The translations under genes and the position numbers were made by a program. Below, piece by piece: positions 52,595-62,575 of a stretch of 64,000 bases of DNA. The notes beneath the pieces are model-generated. The model ran no database searches. It was given only the letters and a program-made list of their open reading frames with translations, and was not told the origin of the DNA. The DNA is from Paragonimus skrjabini miyazakii (lineage: Eukaryota; Platyhelminthes; Trematoda; Plagiorchiida; Troglotrematidae): positions 122,504 through 186,503 of the forward strand of contig JTDE01000190.1 in assembly GCA_014338405.1 (NCBI GenBank), in the 5' to 3' direction. The number at the start of each line of letters is the position of its first letter. Position 1 is the first letter of the stretch.

Positions 52595-53039
52595 TTAACT
52601 GTAGTCGTTTGATCGAGTAAACAAATGTACACAGCAAATTTCATCTGATAAGTGGAATGCTTTCAGTTTACTCCTACAATAAACCATTATATAACAATCT
52701 TGGAATGTATCATCATTTCTGAACTACAACGGTTACTACAATGATAGGTTGTGGACCGAACCAACAACGGTTCGATTAAAGTGGACTAGCTAATTCTGTC
52801 CAGTTGACTAGATGAGGCCTCGCCAACTGACTTCTTCTGTGTCTTATGCATTGCGGAAATCCTTACACCACTTTTAGATCTTTCACTAACTGAGGCATCA
52901 CAAGCTTGCTATTCCATCCAACTTGTTTGCCAGCAGCGAAAGATTTGCGTTGTTCACCTCAAGTGAGTGGCTACTGAGCTGGCAGTCACACTGTAGCGAA
53001 AAAGCGTCCAATAAAGCAATCTTTATTGTCCAACACGCT

Positions 53040-53070
53040 AGTTCACATGCTACGCGCGCGCGCTCGCGTT
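53040..53070. repeat. alternating purine-pyrimidine CG-rich run
   Basis: TACGCGCGCGCGCTCGCG lies inside this segment. Such runs can adopt Z-form DNA. It is the most CG-dense spot in an otherwise AT-rich window and sits just before the tandem duplication. Confidence 0.6.
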
Positions 53071-53174
53071 TATGGGTCAGCATTCCAGTCCAAAACACCC
53101 CCAGGTTTCCGTTCACGCGTCGTGTGCACTTCTGCCCGGTTTAGGTGTGTGATCGGCGCTGTCTATCGGGGGGT

Positions 53175-53520
53175 TTCCGCCTACCATTCTTCATCCATTG
53201 GTCCGATTCCGTTGAGCGATGGCTCGTCCGGTCGCTCGTGTTGTTCTCCATCTATCCACAATGGGCTCTGTTCGTATTCCACGGTGGTGTCGAGATATTC
53301 CTCCGAGTGTTGGAATAATCGAGCCTCCGATTTCGTCGTCCATTCCATTTTGCCTGCCATGTCTCTCCTATTGGTCCGATCCCATCGAGCAATGACTCAT
53401 CCGACTTCCCCCCTTGTCCGCCATCCGATCGTTGGGAGTTTGTGGACGTGCCTGCCTTCCGCGTTGAGGTACTCCGTCGAGTGTTTGAATACTCGCACCT
53501 CCGGCCTGGCAATCCACTAC
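53175..53520. repeat. GC-rich tandem duplication, two units of about 173 bases
   Basis: Landmarks repeat at constant offset: ATTGGTCCGAT at 53197 and 53370 (173), and GAGTGTTGGAATA / GAGTGTTTGAATA at 53305 and 53479 (174). Units are diverged. The long open frames here on both strands (plus strand to 53562, minus strand 53252-53512) result from low stop-codon density in GC-rich sequence and repeat with the units. I do not recognise a protein. It could be a degenerate satellite unit pair or part of an LTR or promoter region. Confidence 0.6.
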
Positions 53521-55893
53521 AATAATGTTTGTGTGCTATCTAACAGCAACACTTTGGGATGAGTAGACGACTGAAAATTGATTGCGACATAAGTAAACCT
53601 GTGCGAAATTAACCACGGGCCAACAATTTCTTAAGATGTGCAATTTATTTTGCATGCTACAAGGATAAATGAACGATTGGTAGAACAAAATGTACACGAA
53701 CAAAGTTCCAGTAAACGTAGAGTCGAAGGCTGATCATATGCAAGCATACGATTATAATGAGCACGTCATAGAAGTTATGGGAAAAGTGAACTTTCTGAAT
53801 TTACCGTATATTTTACGATGACCAGAAACAGGAAGTAAAACGGAGCACCTTTGAAACAGTGACATGCTTGTGTGAGTTAACTGGAAACAATTAAACTCTT
53901 GGTAAAAAAAATCTCTTCTTATAGCTGCGAACAATGTTGACATTGTTGTATGACGAATCTGGAGCAGCAGACAAAAACGGTATACATTTCTGCCTCTTCC
54001 TGAAGCACCACCTGCATGTCATGGCCAAACGAAAGATATAATGGTTGACACAATGAACTCAGGGATGAATGACCACAAATACCTACTAGTTCTTTACCTC
54101 AGCGAACACTGGAAACCAAGAATGAACACTTTGCCCTGTTTGACATCAGCTGGCAACACTATCGTCCCAGCTAATCCGGTAAATAGAAATGAAGTTTGTT
54201 CTTTGCAATTCGGCTTGCTAGTTGTGACAACTCCATCAGCTTAGTTGTATACAGATACGTCAGAGAATGGTGGGAGAATTCTCAATTACAATTCAGGTGA
54301 GCGGTGATGTAAACGTTGTGTTTCGGAGAAATCTACATTGTACTGTCTTACTGGGTGTGTTCTGACTATTTGATTTAGCAAATGTGGAGGCGCCATGACA
54401 AACAATCTGTTAGTGCCTTTAAATGAAAGCCAGAGAGCTTTCTTCGAGGCAAAAATATTATATCGTACTGCCAACCAGTGTTCCAAATACGTTACAGCAA
54501 TCAGGAATGCGGTATCGCAGAACATTGTCTAACCAATCCGGATACAATGCACGAGACAAGCGATCTGAATATTCAGCGGCCAGGAGTCTCAAAAAATGAA
54601 GTCGACGTAGTTGTCTGTTTAAAAATGCACCGTTATTTGTGGAAACAGCTGCCCTAGTTGTGGTTGAAACAACAGAGTAGCTTAATTCCATCTGCATCAT
54701 CCGAGTTCATTTCCGGAGATGGACTGTCTATACATTTTGATGGTTTAAGAGCTTATACTCTTTCGCGTGCTTTTTTGACTCGTCGACAAATTGAGTTGTG
54801 AAGCAGTCATGACATCTATTCAACAAAACAATCGCTTGACATGTTAGCCTATCGCTTCGTGCTCCAGTGTGAATATCGACTGAGACGAATTTGCGCTGCC
54901 CTGTCTGAACGTGTTAGTTCATGCGTTACGCCCATTCATAACATTTTAATTGCACTACTACAACGAAATCAAACCTGAGTTCACACAGAAATTCCGTACT
55001 CATCTTGGAATTGCGATGTTATATCCTCTAGTTCATTCAGTCGCTTATTGTGGTTTTCATTAAGCTTTCATTGTGAACCATCCGGATGTGTCGGTCTATA
55101 GTCTAAAACTGCCTCAATCAATTTTTTACGGTTGCTTTATATACACTTAAACATTCCGTCATCTAGACCGTAAATTTGCTCATCTTCCACATTTCAGCAG
55201 ACTTCCGAATACTACGAGAGTTATGTTGAAAAAAGAAAATTAGAGACACCTATGAAGTTGTGTTCAGAATTATGTTTGGATGAATGACAACTGTCCTGTA
55301 AAGGTCACGTACGGGATTACGACACACAGAAGGAGGCAACGAATACAGATTGAAAACAGCGCAATTCGCACACACGTGTGATCCATTCCTGTTGAACTAT
55401 TCAACCGATTCTGTTCATTTATATTGTTCACTAATGTGCGTGATTAATAAATAATGATTTTTAAACCAAAACACTGGGAAATTTTAATCTCAGAACTCCA
55501 AATTTAATAGGTGAGCTTCGTTTGAGAGACAGTCAGTTGTGGAGCATCTAACGTGTCAACCTCTGTTTATTTCGTTGTTCATTTTCTACGTTCAGATTGC
55601 CCTAACTCGTGCCACTGCATATGGTAGATTGCACAGTTTTTGGCAGTTGTAGGCCTGCGGCCGCGTTCCATGATCAGAAATGTGGTTGCACTGTTTTGCC
55701 GAAGAATGCAAAACAGTTCTTTTCTACACGGTTCACCTGACTGTTCTGATGATTTACACGGTAGTTCTTGATTCCAAATAGTGTATTTTTCGTTGTACAG
55801 CTGTACATGTTTGGACACTAATTGAGTTGGTTGTACAACCCATTTGGGTCGCATACAATTCAGTTTTATCCACGTTTTTCGATCTTCCTAAAG

Positions 55894-56089
55894 TATACCA
55901 ATCCCACAATGGTTATGGCATTTCCACGAGCTGATGAAGCAGCATATGCTTGGCCCATCCCAGCCTACCGGGTGGCAGCTTCCGAAATGTATCCAGACCT
56001 CGTGGATGAAGGACCGGTTTCGATTGAATGGTCTACAAGTGAAGAGGCAGCCTCCGTGCGAACCATAAAAGAACACCTACGGATAATTA
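55894..56089 (+). CDS. exon: integrin alpha-like calf-2 domain
   Basis: Seen: a 196-base coding-like stretch ending at the strong donor AATTA|GTAAGT. The 5' boundary is inferred at 55894 (acceptor CTTCCTAAAG after a T-rich tract) because this gives phase 0, matching the preceding exon. About 65 residues include FPRADEAAYAWPIPAYRV, then DLVDEGPVSIEW, then VRTIKEHLRII. Family knowledge: calf-2 starts after a strand of the form V-x-x-P-x-P and is followed by an acidic E-D-x-G-P-V-V segment; WPIPAY and VDEGPVSI fall in that order. Two other acceptors (55930 and 55942) and an in-frame ATG at 55909 are alternatives. If the ATG were used this would be a first exon of a different gene. Confidence 0.45.
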
Positions 56090-57719
56090 GTAAGTCATTA
56101 CTTGAGTGCGCTGTTTATAGAAGACGGCCGGTTAGGTTTTCATCTACTTCTGGTAATAATCATGTTGTATGTAAACAGATCAAAATCAACGATACGCAAT
56201 TTTCGCAAAACAGCAATTATCGGGGTCAAAGAACCCGTTTCTTGTTGACTCTTCAGGTTTCTGTATTTCACTGGAGTGCTTTGTCTTATCTCGCCTTTGC
56301 TTTTCACGACCGTGTCTTACTAACAATCAGCCCCACTGAGCAGCATATAACAATGTTACAACACGGGACGTTGTTATCCTCTACAAAAAACACTCGAGTT
56401 TCTACTCATATCTTGAGTCACTCATTTTATCAGAGGATTGCGCAAAGTAGACACGTTCATTTCATAAGAGGAGTTACCTTATTAATCCGACTATAGTTTT
56501 GTTCAAAAGAGAAGCTTTAGACATTTTTCATTAACTGGCCGCCGTAAAATAATTTCTTAATTTTTGTGATTTTTATTTAATTCGTGATTACTGCAATGCA
56601 GACAACTTCTAACCTTTTACCTGCATGACATTCCGTCAAAAAGAGGCTGAGCCTAGACATGGTGTGACTGCTTGTACATCTCGATGCAGTACTTGGCAAA
56701 AACTGGAATGTGTGGCGATCACACTGACAGTCACTCATACCAGACAGGCCAATAGGTAGACGTCTAGTTGAGGGTTTGAAAGTGGTTGGTATCTTTTTCC
56801 GAAATAACTATAACTTTTGGTAAATTACCACCCACCAGTTGCCTCGCAGTACAGGTTTTTGAGCCAGTCTTTGGTTGAGAACCCTAATAGTTTACAGTCT
56901 AAGATTGGGCGTTTTAGTAGTACCCCAGTGCATAAACAACCATGAATATTCATACCTTCAATAATTCCATAATGCATCGGCCGTCTCGCAGTATAATCCG
57001 AGTCGCCCTATCTGCTGCATACAATAGGGTGGATAGGTGAAAACATGCTACTGCTGACCATCTCCTCCGCTGTCCTATCAATATGAGCCCTCAAACCTCC
57101 CCGATTTATTTCTGTTGATTGCTCTGCTTGTCCCACAACTGAGATAGCTAATCATAGTAACACTGTCCTGGCTAGTCCTACCTCTTTCCATCCGGCCTTA
57201 GTCATCTTTCGTAACTTGCCTAAACATAGAATGTGACTAAATAAAGGTGCTTCTGACGCAATTTATCAACTTGGTAAGTTCATCATGTACTGTTTGTAAT
57301 ATGCTTCTTGATGAAATGTAGTTTCTTAGGCTAACTAAGGAAAGACACTGACCGGATTCTCACTTCACAAATAGCACTTAGCCACTACAGGTGACAGTTC
57401 AAACACTTATTACGCGTTCTAACTTTTGACTACGAACTTCTTACATGGAAGGTTGAAAACAATGTTTCTGTATAAAAGGTAACCTTTCTTGGAGCAGTCT
57501 AAGCATTTGCTCGGTCCATGGTTTTGCTTCGTCCACAGAATCAAAGCTTCTGCATAGAATAAGCTCTAACTGTTGACTTCATGTCAAATTTTTTCGCATT
57601 TCTATATTATTGCAAAATGACGGTGAAACGCTTGGTTTTTCATTAGTTCATTCATTCTGATGGCTAAATATTCTGTCACTAGAACTTCACTCGTTTCGCC
57701 TGTCTTGTTTGATTTGCAG
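56090..57719 (+). other. intron (about 1.6 kb) with a LINE-like repeat
   Basis: Donor GTAAGT at 56090, acceptor CTTGTTTGATTTGCAG at 57719. Contains the repeat at 56640-57010; the sequence to about 57240 may be more of the same element but is not matched elsewhere in the window. Nothing else is recognised. Confidence 0.5.
56640..57010 (+). repeat. dispersed repeat shared with 11.0-11.36 kb
   Basis: Ordered matches to the copy at 11 kb: GTCACTCATACCAGACAGGC, CAATAGGTAG, GTTGGTATCTTTTT, TTGCCTCGCAGTACAGG and GGTTGAGAACCCTAAT. Probably part of the LINE family whose C-terminus is adjacent to the 11 kb copy. Coding capacity is broken in all frames. Confidence 0.55.
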
Positions 57720-57905
57720 TTCTCTCATCGTCTCGAGATGGGACTGTACGAGCATGGGAGTGGCAAAGAGATGCACACCATTTGGACATGCGGGCCTACT
57801 ATCAAGTCGGTGAGAGCGAGGCCACTTCAGTCAAGCTTTACCTTCAGCGATCCGGTTGTACACCAGATGCACACCCGGAACGATTAGGGTCGGTGGAATT
57901 AGTTC
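57720..57905 (+). CDS. exon: integrin alpha-like calf-2 domain (second part)
   Basis: Seen: a 186-base exon with good acceptor (GATTTGCAG) and donor (TAGTTC|GTAAGT), phase 1 in and out. Phase 1 entry joins to the previous exon with codon ATT (Ile). In that frame it encodes about 62 residues with LSSSRDGTVRAWEWQ near the start, then TSVKLYLQRSGCTPDAH and LGSVELV. Family knowledge: calf-2 has N-x-G-P-S-x-V then a strand ending W-P, followed by L-L-Y and a cysteine. The W-x-W and single C fit only loosely. The first 13 residues also look like the end of a WD40 repeat, a genuine alternative. The remaining calf-2, membrane and cytoplasmic (GFFKR-type) exons were not found. Confidence 0.45.
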
Positions 57906-58344
57906 GTAAGTTTGTGCCAGTGACCACTGTGATATATAATTCACTACATGAAATTATAGGCGTGGCAACAGCATAGTGGGTTGGATTTCAACATATTATC
58001 AAACTAGTAAAGAAATGTGTACATGGCAGCTGACAAGAACGCTGTGTTGGAACTGGCTCATATTCAATATTTAGTTGTAACGCATTTACACACAAACCTC
58101 TGAATGAAGGATTTCTGTTTGGGTGAAGTGGGGAGAAACAATGGTACAAAGATGTACTAACCAATATAATTAAAAAACAGATCATCCTCATTTGAACAAT
58201 GATAGACGAATGGAGTTTCATCGTCCTCCTATAACACTTGATGAACGATAAAAGCGCTACCCGAAGAAATTCCGAGTAAATCATTTTTGTCCTGAACGTA
58301 GCCAACTAAGTTAAGTTTCGTTAAGCGGTTCAAACAAATTAGAC

Positions 58345-58356
58345 ATATATGGATGG
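58345..58356 (+). repeat. target-site duplication, left copy
   Basis: ATATATGGATGG immediately left of the inverted SINE insertion; identical 12-mer at 58825-58836. Confidence 0.75.
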
Positions 58357-58597
58357 TGTTCATGAGGCAACCGTGTTTACCACTGTGCCATTGACCTCAG
58401 ATTGGGCACGACCGAAATATCATATATGAACGCTCAACCACTTTCGCTTGTGAGTAAAGATCAGGTTGCCTGATCGTCTCGATAGGAGACACAGTTACTG
58501 TCTGTCAACTCCAATTCGGCAACCTGATCATTACTCACAATCGAAAGTGGTTGAGCGTTCACTTGTGATAATTCGGTCGTGCCTAGCGTGAGGTCAA

Positions 58598-58656
58598 TGG
58601 CGCAGTGGTAAACACGGTTGCCTCACGAGCAGCGTGTCTGTGGTTCAAGTCCCGGC
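58598..58656 (+). promoter_or_regulatory. internal RNA polymerase III promoter (A and B boxes)
   Basis: TGGCGCAGTGG matches the A-box consensus TRGCNNAGYGG. GGTTCAAGTCC, 44 bases from A-box start to B-box start, matches the B-box consensus GGTTCRANYCC. These are the control elements of tRNA genes and show that the SINE head derives from a tRNA. The same boxes are intact in both arms at 31.5-32.7 kb. Confidence 0.8.
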
Positions 58657-58670
58657 AGTGGCGATGATAT

Positions 58671-58715
58671 GCACTACTGATGAGCTCTGATGAGGGTGAA
58701 ACTCGAATCTAATGC
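58671..58715 (+). ncRNA. hammerhead ribozyme, stem III altered
   Basis: Outer stem GCACTA / TAATGC (one mismatch), core CTGATGA, stem II GCTCT-GATG-AGGGT (fully paired if G-U is allowed), core GAAA, then ACTCGAATC. The cleavage triplet is AUC instead of GUC, which is still allowed (NUH), but the single stem III C-G pair is lost. Activity is probably reduced. Confidence 0.7.
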
Positions 58716-58824
58716 TTCTTTTCGAAAGGGGCCGACTGGAAAGTCTATGGGGATGCGATAGTTGCGGTCAATTGTGGGTGGTGTTCAACTTGAAATTAAC
58801 CAAACCCCCGACTACTCATCAGTA

Positions 58825-58836
58825 ATATATGGATGG
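58825..58836 (+). repeat. target-site duplication, right copy
   Basis: ATATATGGATGG, identical to 58345-58356. Confidence 0.75.
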
Positions 58837-59029
58837 GTATTTTCGAATTAATCATCTGTAATAGTCTCTCTTTATCATTGTCGCTAAGATGTAGATAGAT
58901 CTGGTAGCTGAAACTGATAGCATTTTCAAAATTCGAATCGATTTTTTTTCAACTAGCCACTTTTGATAAACAAAGCAGATTGCAGTTTTGTTCTTGCTAC
59001 GATTTCTCAGTGGTATATTCCCTTGCCTT

Positions 59030-59330
59030 ATCCGGGGGCAGTGACTGAACTTAACCGGACAGTTATCATGTGTCTTGTGAAGAGAAACCGGCAATTTAGC
59101 CATTACTCACAAGCGAATGTAATTGAACATTTTCATTTGAAAATAAAATCGTGTTCAATTTCAGGTTGACTGTGCAGTGGTTAACACAGCTGCATCATGA
59201 AAGCGAAGTTGGAGTTCTAATCATAGCTGTGACAAGGATATACACTACTGAAAAATCCGACAAAAGCGAAACTTGAGCATAGTGCTGGGTTTTGAAAGAG
59301 GCCGCTTTGCGCGTTTCCTAAAATAAACTG
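59030..59330 (+). mobile_element. old hammerhead-SINE copy
   Basis: Shares with the young copies a CAGTTA...TGTGTC 5' segment, TTACTCACAAGCGAA, TTGACTGTGCAGTGGTTAAC (A box), GGAGTTCTAATC (degenerate B box), the hammerhead region and AAAGAGGCCGCTTTG. It is strongly diverged. It lies in the same orientation about 200 bases after the 58.8 kb insertion. Confidence 0.6.
59242..59285 (+). ncRNA. dead hammerhead ribozyme relic
   Basis: ACACTA, then CTGAAAA (core altered), an unpaired stem II, GAAA, then CTTGAGC in place of the cleavage site, then TAGTGC. It is recognisable only by alignment with the other copies. Confidence 0.4.
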
Positions 59331-59960
59331 AATAAACATTAGGCAAGTTCAAATCGGGTTTTGCTATGAAAAATCTTATTCTATTTTTTCTCACTTCAAA
59401 TCTTCTGAATCCTCCTAATGTCGGATTTAGATTTATGTCACTATATAAAGTGCGTACTGAATTTTGAATAGTTTGTTAATCACACACCATTTGGGTGAAG
59501 TCATTCCTGAGTAAAATGAGCCTAGCAGAAGTAAATGTGCGTGTTAATCGTTACAACTTTGTTTAGTTCAATGCGTCGTTTCTAACGCGGATCCGATGTG
59601 TGCCGAGTTTCGATGATTCCATGAAAAGTTAGTGGGAAAATTTTACATATACTGTCAACCAGCAAATACAAACTTAGTCAGATTAGTCGAAAAGTGTCAT
59701 CATATAAAGAATGTCTAATCAAACCTTGAGATTAGTTGTCAACATTCTAATGAGAATTGCATTTAAAGCCAACCACTTCCCGCCTGACGTCTTTCGGTTA
59801 TTGATCATTCGTTTGGTTGTAAGAGATTTGAGCACTTTGATATTCAGTGTTTTGCGCATAGATATAATTGCTTTCAGTTGTAAAAAACCTTCCTCCCATT
59901 TCTTTTGTTCTTTGACAACGTTTGTGTTTTTCATCACCATGGTATGACATCTAAGCATAA

Positions 59961-60151
59961 ATGCAAACCGCTGAAGTATTGTTGTCTGTGATGATACTGA
60001 TTACGACCGCTTTCTGTCATAAAATCAGCAAACAACTCCAAACTTATCGTAGTGATTGTCTACCAAAAGCTTCGTATTTTCTGGATAGTGAAAGTGAACC
60101 ATATTTAACGACTGGTCAAGCAAGGATTTCAACTAGTTTATACTCTATCAG
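59961..60151 (+). CDS. possible first exon of a small secreted protein
   Basis: Begins at an ATG with A at -3, directly after an in-frame stop (TAA at 59958). The first 20 residues (MQTAEVLLSVMILITTAFCH) look like a signal peptide: short polar start, hydrophobic core, small residues near the cleavage point. The next 44 include SDCLPKASYF and SESEPYLTTGQAR. It ends at CTATCAG|GTTTGT in phase 2. That phase fits the exon at 62422. A second reading: an acceptor after GCTGAAG (59975) would give phase 1 and could join to the exon ending at 57905, making this part of the large gene. I recognise no family. Confidence 0.3.
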
Positions 60152-60995
60152 GTTTGTACTTAGCAAATGACAGCGCACGTTAAATAAACATCCTGTATGA
60201 TATCCACTATCGAACGCTTCACTCTGTGTTCGTGACGTTTATCTGGACATCCGATTGGTTCAAACCCAAATTTCGTATACCCGGGTTTCAAGGTGGACTT
60301 CAGCGGACGAGGTTTTGCGTTGCAGTGTAGAGCTTATGATTTTCGTGTGACTGACTATTTTTCTAAAACGTTTTGGCATGTTATGTGAAATGATCATAAC
60401 TTGCAAGTACTGTAGGCTACTGGAATCACACAGTTCAATGTTTCGGTCAGAGGTCCTCGTTACTAATCGACATGATCCTTCAGGTATTGATGAGGTTTGA
60501 ATTGAACAAAAAGTTAATTTGTTTTGCAAGTACACAAGTCATAAACATATACATTTTGGTACACAATGGAAATTGTCCTTAAAGATAGGGTTACTGAAAG
60601 TAACAGTCTTTCAAGTTTCAAATGTCATCTAATCGTTAGATGCTACTCATAATAAGCAAACAATCATTCTATTAAAAGTCAACTCCTACTTCATAGGCGT
60701 AATGTTAAGAGAATAAAATGGAACTCGTATACTCCAGATCACTGTTATATAGCGAAATAGCCGGTCAATTCAGTAACCGAAATGACCATGGATATAGAAA
60801 AGGAATCCTCTCTATTTAAAGATTATGCTTAGCTTAGATTTACTATTCGTCATAGGACCTCGTTTTGTTCACCTTTTCTCAGAGATATTTTGTGCCCATC
60901 TGACGGCAATACTTTTGCCTGTGATTTTTGTGGAGTCAGCAGTTGGGTGATATCTTTTTTCTTGCTAGCCAGCCGTTCAGGATTGTTGATCGCCT

Positions 60996-61039
60996 CACCA
61001 ATATGGTCATTGTCATTTTAGCAAGGTACCATATTGGTG
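60996..61039. repeat. perfect 12-base-pair hairpin
   Basis: CACCAATATGGT (60996-61007) and ACCATATTGGTG (61028-61039) are exact reverse complements around a 20-base loop. No T-run or associated gene is present. It may be a chance hairpin or the remnant of a small foldback element. Confidence 0.6.
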
Positions 61040-62421
61040 ATTGTATGTGAATAAAGATAGTGGGGACATGTAGTATATTCGTTGCTAAAACGTTCTGTCG
61101 TCGATCACGGGGAAGGTTTTCAATGTAGTTGTACAAATCAGAGGCCTTTCCTCTTTGTATGTGAAATAAACGTGGACTCTGACTAACGGATACTTGTTTC
61201 CTCTATATCTGAGCCTTTAACAAGTAGGGTGGTTGTGTGAGCAATAAGACAGTCCATTGGCGTTTGGAAAATCCCAGTCGCTGTCTTGATAGGACAGCGT
61301 ATATGATGGTTGGTTCACTGGCTGCATACGCTGTGCGCTGCTACATGCGACTGTTGATAATTAGAGTACCAAACGGCTCGGAGATGACATCTTCTCGGGT
61401 CACATTGATCGCCAGCTGAATACTGTTGAAGCTGTCGCCTGCCAAGTTTGGACATGTGTGGCTACCCATTCAGATGACTGCAAACATGTTCGGACGTGAC
61501 AGCGTGTCGCTTTTAATGGCGAGCCTACAGGTGTAAGGCTGTTGACTCTTGCTGAAGTGACTAGTTTATGGACCTTTTCATTTATTTTATACACTCCGAT
61601 TGATTTGTTAATTTGTCACTAATTAGACTATCGCCAAAAGTTGAGGCACCCTGATCTATACTACTAACAAGTGGGAATAAAAAACCAAAAGACATATTAT
61701 GATTATACAAACAATCGGTCCGTTTATTTCTATCAAAAAATCTTTTTGAGCAGACTTACTGGTGAATCAGATTTTGAAATCAAAGCAGGTTACTGATCAG
61801 TAAAAGTCTTGAACACATCACAGACTACCATTGTCTTTCACTCGTACAACAGTTCTGTTATACTAAATGACTGCAAGTATTTCATTAGACACTGGTAATT
61901 TAATACTGTTTTCGTTTACTGGTCATTCAATAAGACATTAATAAGTTAGAAAGAGACCTTCCTAAATTTAATTGTAAATCCCGTTGTTTAATTATTCAAT
62001 TTCAAAAGGTCTAAAATGGATTGTTTAATATGAATTTACTACCGGTTGTTATTTGATAAATTCCTATAATACTGATATTATCTTGAACAAAAATCGGACT
62101 GATTTTTTTCAACGATCGATTACTGTCACATTGTTAATGGCCCCCCATGTCATATCTGCCACATTCTTGCGTAGATTATCGGTTTGCTCTTGATTTGATT
62201 GAAATTCCATAGAAATAACAACTGCTTCTTTGTAATGTATAAATACAACTTAAGTACAACCTGGATTGGAACAACACTAGTTCAATTGAAATGAATGCAC
62301 GCCACATGTTGGGTTATCTATGTAAGGTCAGTGGGATGCCGCTTACTGGGCCCGGATACTAAATTGCTAGATTGTTTTGCTTTGGTTGTTGTCTCCGAAT
62401 GTATCCACCTTGTTGCTGCAG

Positions 62422-62575
62422 TGACTCATCAAATGTCCCTGTTGGTCGGTACTGTCTGTCAGTAACAGCTTCTGGTCGCTGTGCCTTCATTTGGGGCTAC
62501 AAACAGCATATCAAAAGAGAGTCTGCGATACACTGCACTGGAATGCCAGACAACCTCTGTTCTGGGATGAACTAA
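62422..62575 (+). CDS. possible terminal exon of a small cysteine-rich protein
   Basis: Follows a good acceptor (CCACCTTGTTGCTGCAG) and is open to a TAA at 62573-62575. Phase 2 entry gives AGT (Ser) when joined to the exon ending at 60151. The 50 residues include VPVGRYCLSVTASGRC and AIHCTGMPDNLCSGMN, four cysteines spaced 9, 18 and 8 residues apart. This spacing suits a small disulphide-bonded extracellular domain, but I do not recognise a known one. No AATAAA lies close downstream (one at 63171 is far), which weakens a terminal-exon call. Confidence 0.3.

Larger units (their letters stand above)
51102..55893 (+). other. intron (about 4.8 kb)
   Basis: From donor GTGAGT at 51102 to the acceptor near 55893. 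It holds the young foldback insertion (52326-52578) and the GC-rich tandem duplication (53175-53520). The rest (51.1-52.3 and 53.6-55.8 kb) shows no gene or repeat I recognise. Confidence 0.45.
58357..58824 (+). mobile_element. hammerhead SINE with inverted 5' duplication, one insertion
   Basis: A full plus-strand copy (right arm from about 58520) is preceded by an inverted partial copy (58358-58470). The two share about 113 bases in inverted orientation, separated by a 49-base spacer. The plus copy has A box TGGCGCAGTGG (58598-58608), B box GGTTCAAGTCC (from 58642), hammerhead (58671-58715), a 3' region (AAAGGGGCCGACTGGAAAGT, TTGTGGGTGGTGTTCAACTT) and a terminus ACTACTCATCAGTAAT. There is no poly(A) tail. 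The inverted arm ends between A and B box. Matching 12-base flanks show that the whole arrangement arrived in one event. Transcription by RNA polymerase III is expected from the boxes. Confidence 0.85.

Noticed and set aside
53026..53562. 178-codon open frame
   Set aside because: It is the longest N-free open frame in the window but lies in a GC-rich tandem duplication, has an antisense open frame as well, and shows no domain or splice signals.
57720..57905. WD40/BRWD-type exon
   Set aside because: Not preferred because phase and order fit the calf-2 reading and no other WD repeat is visible nearby; kept as an alternative in the findings.
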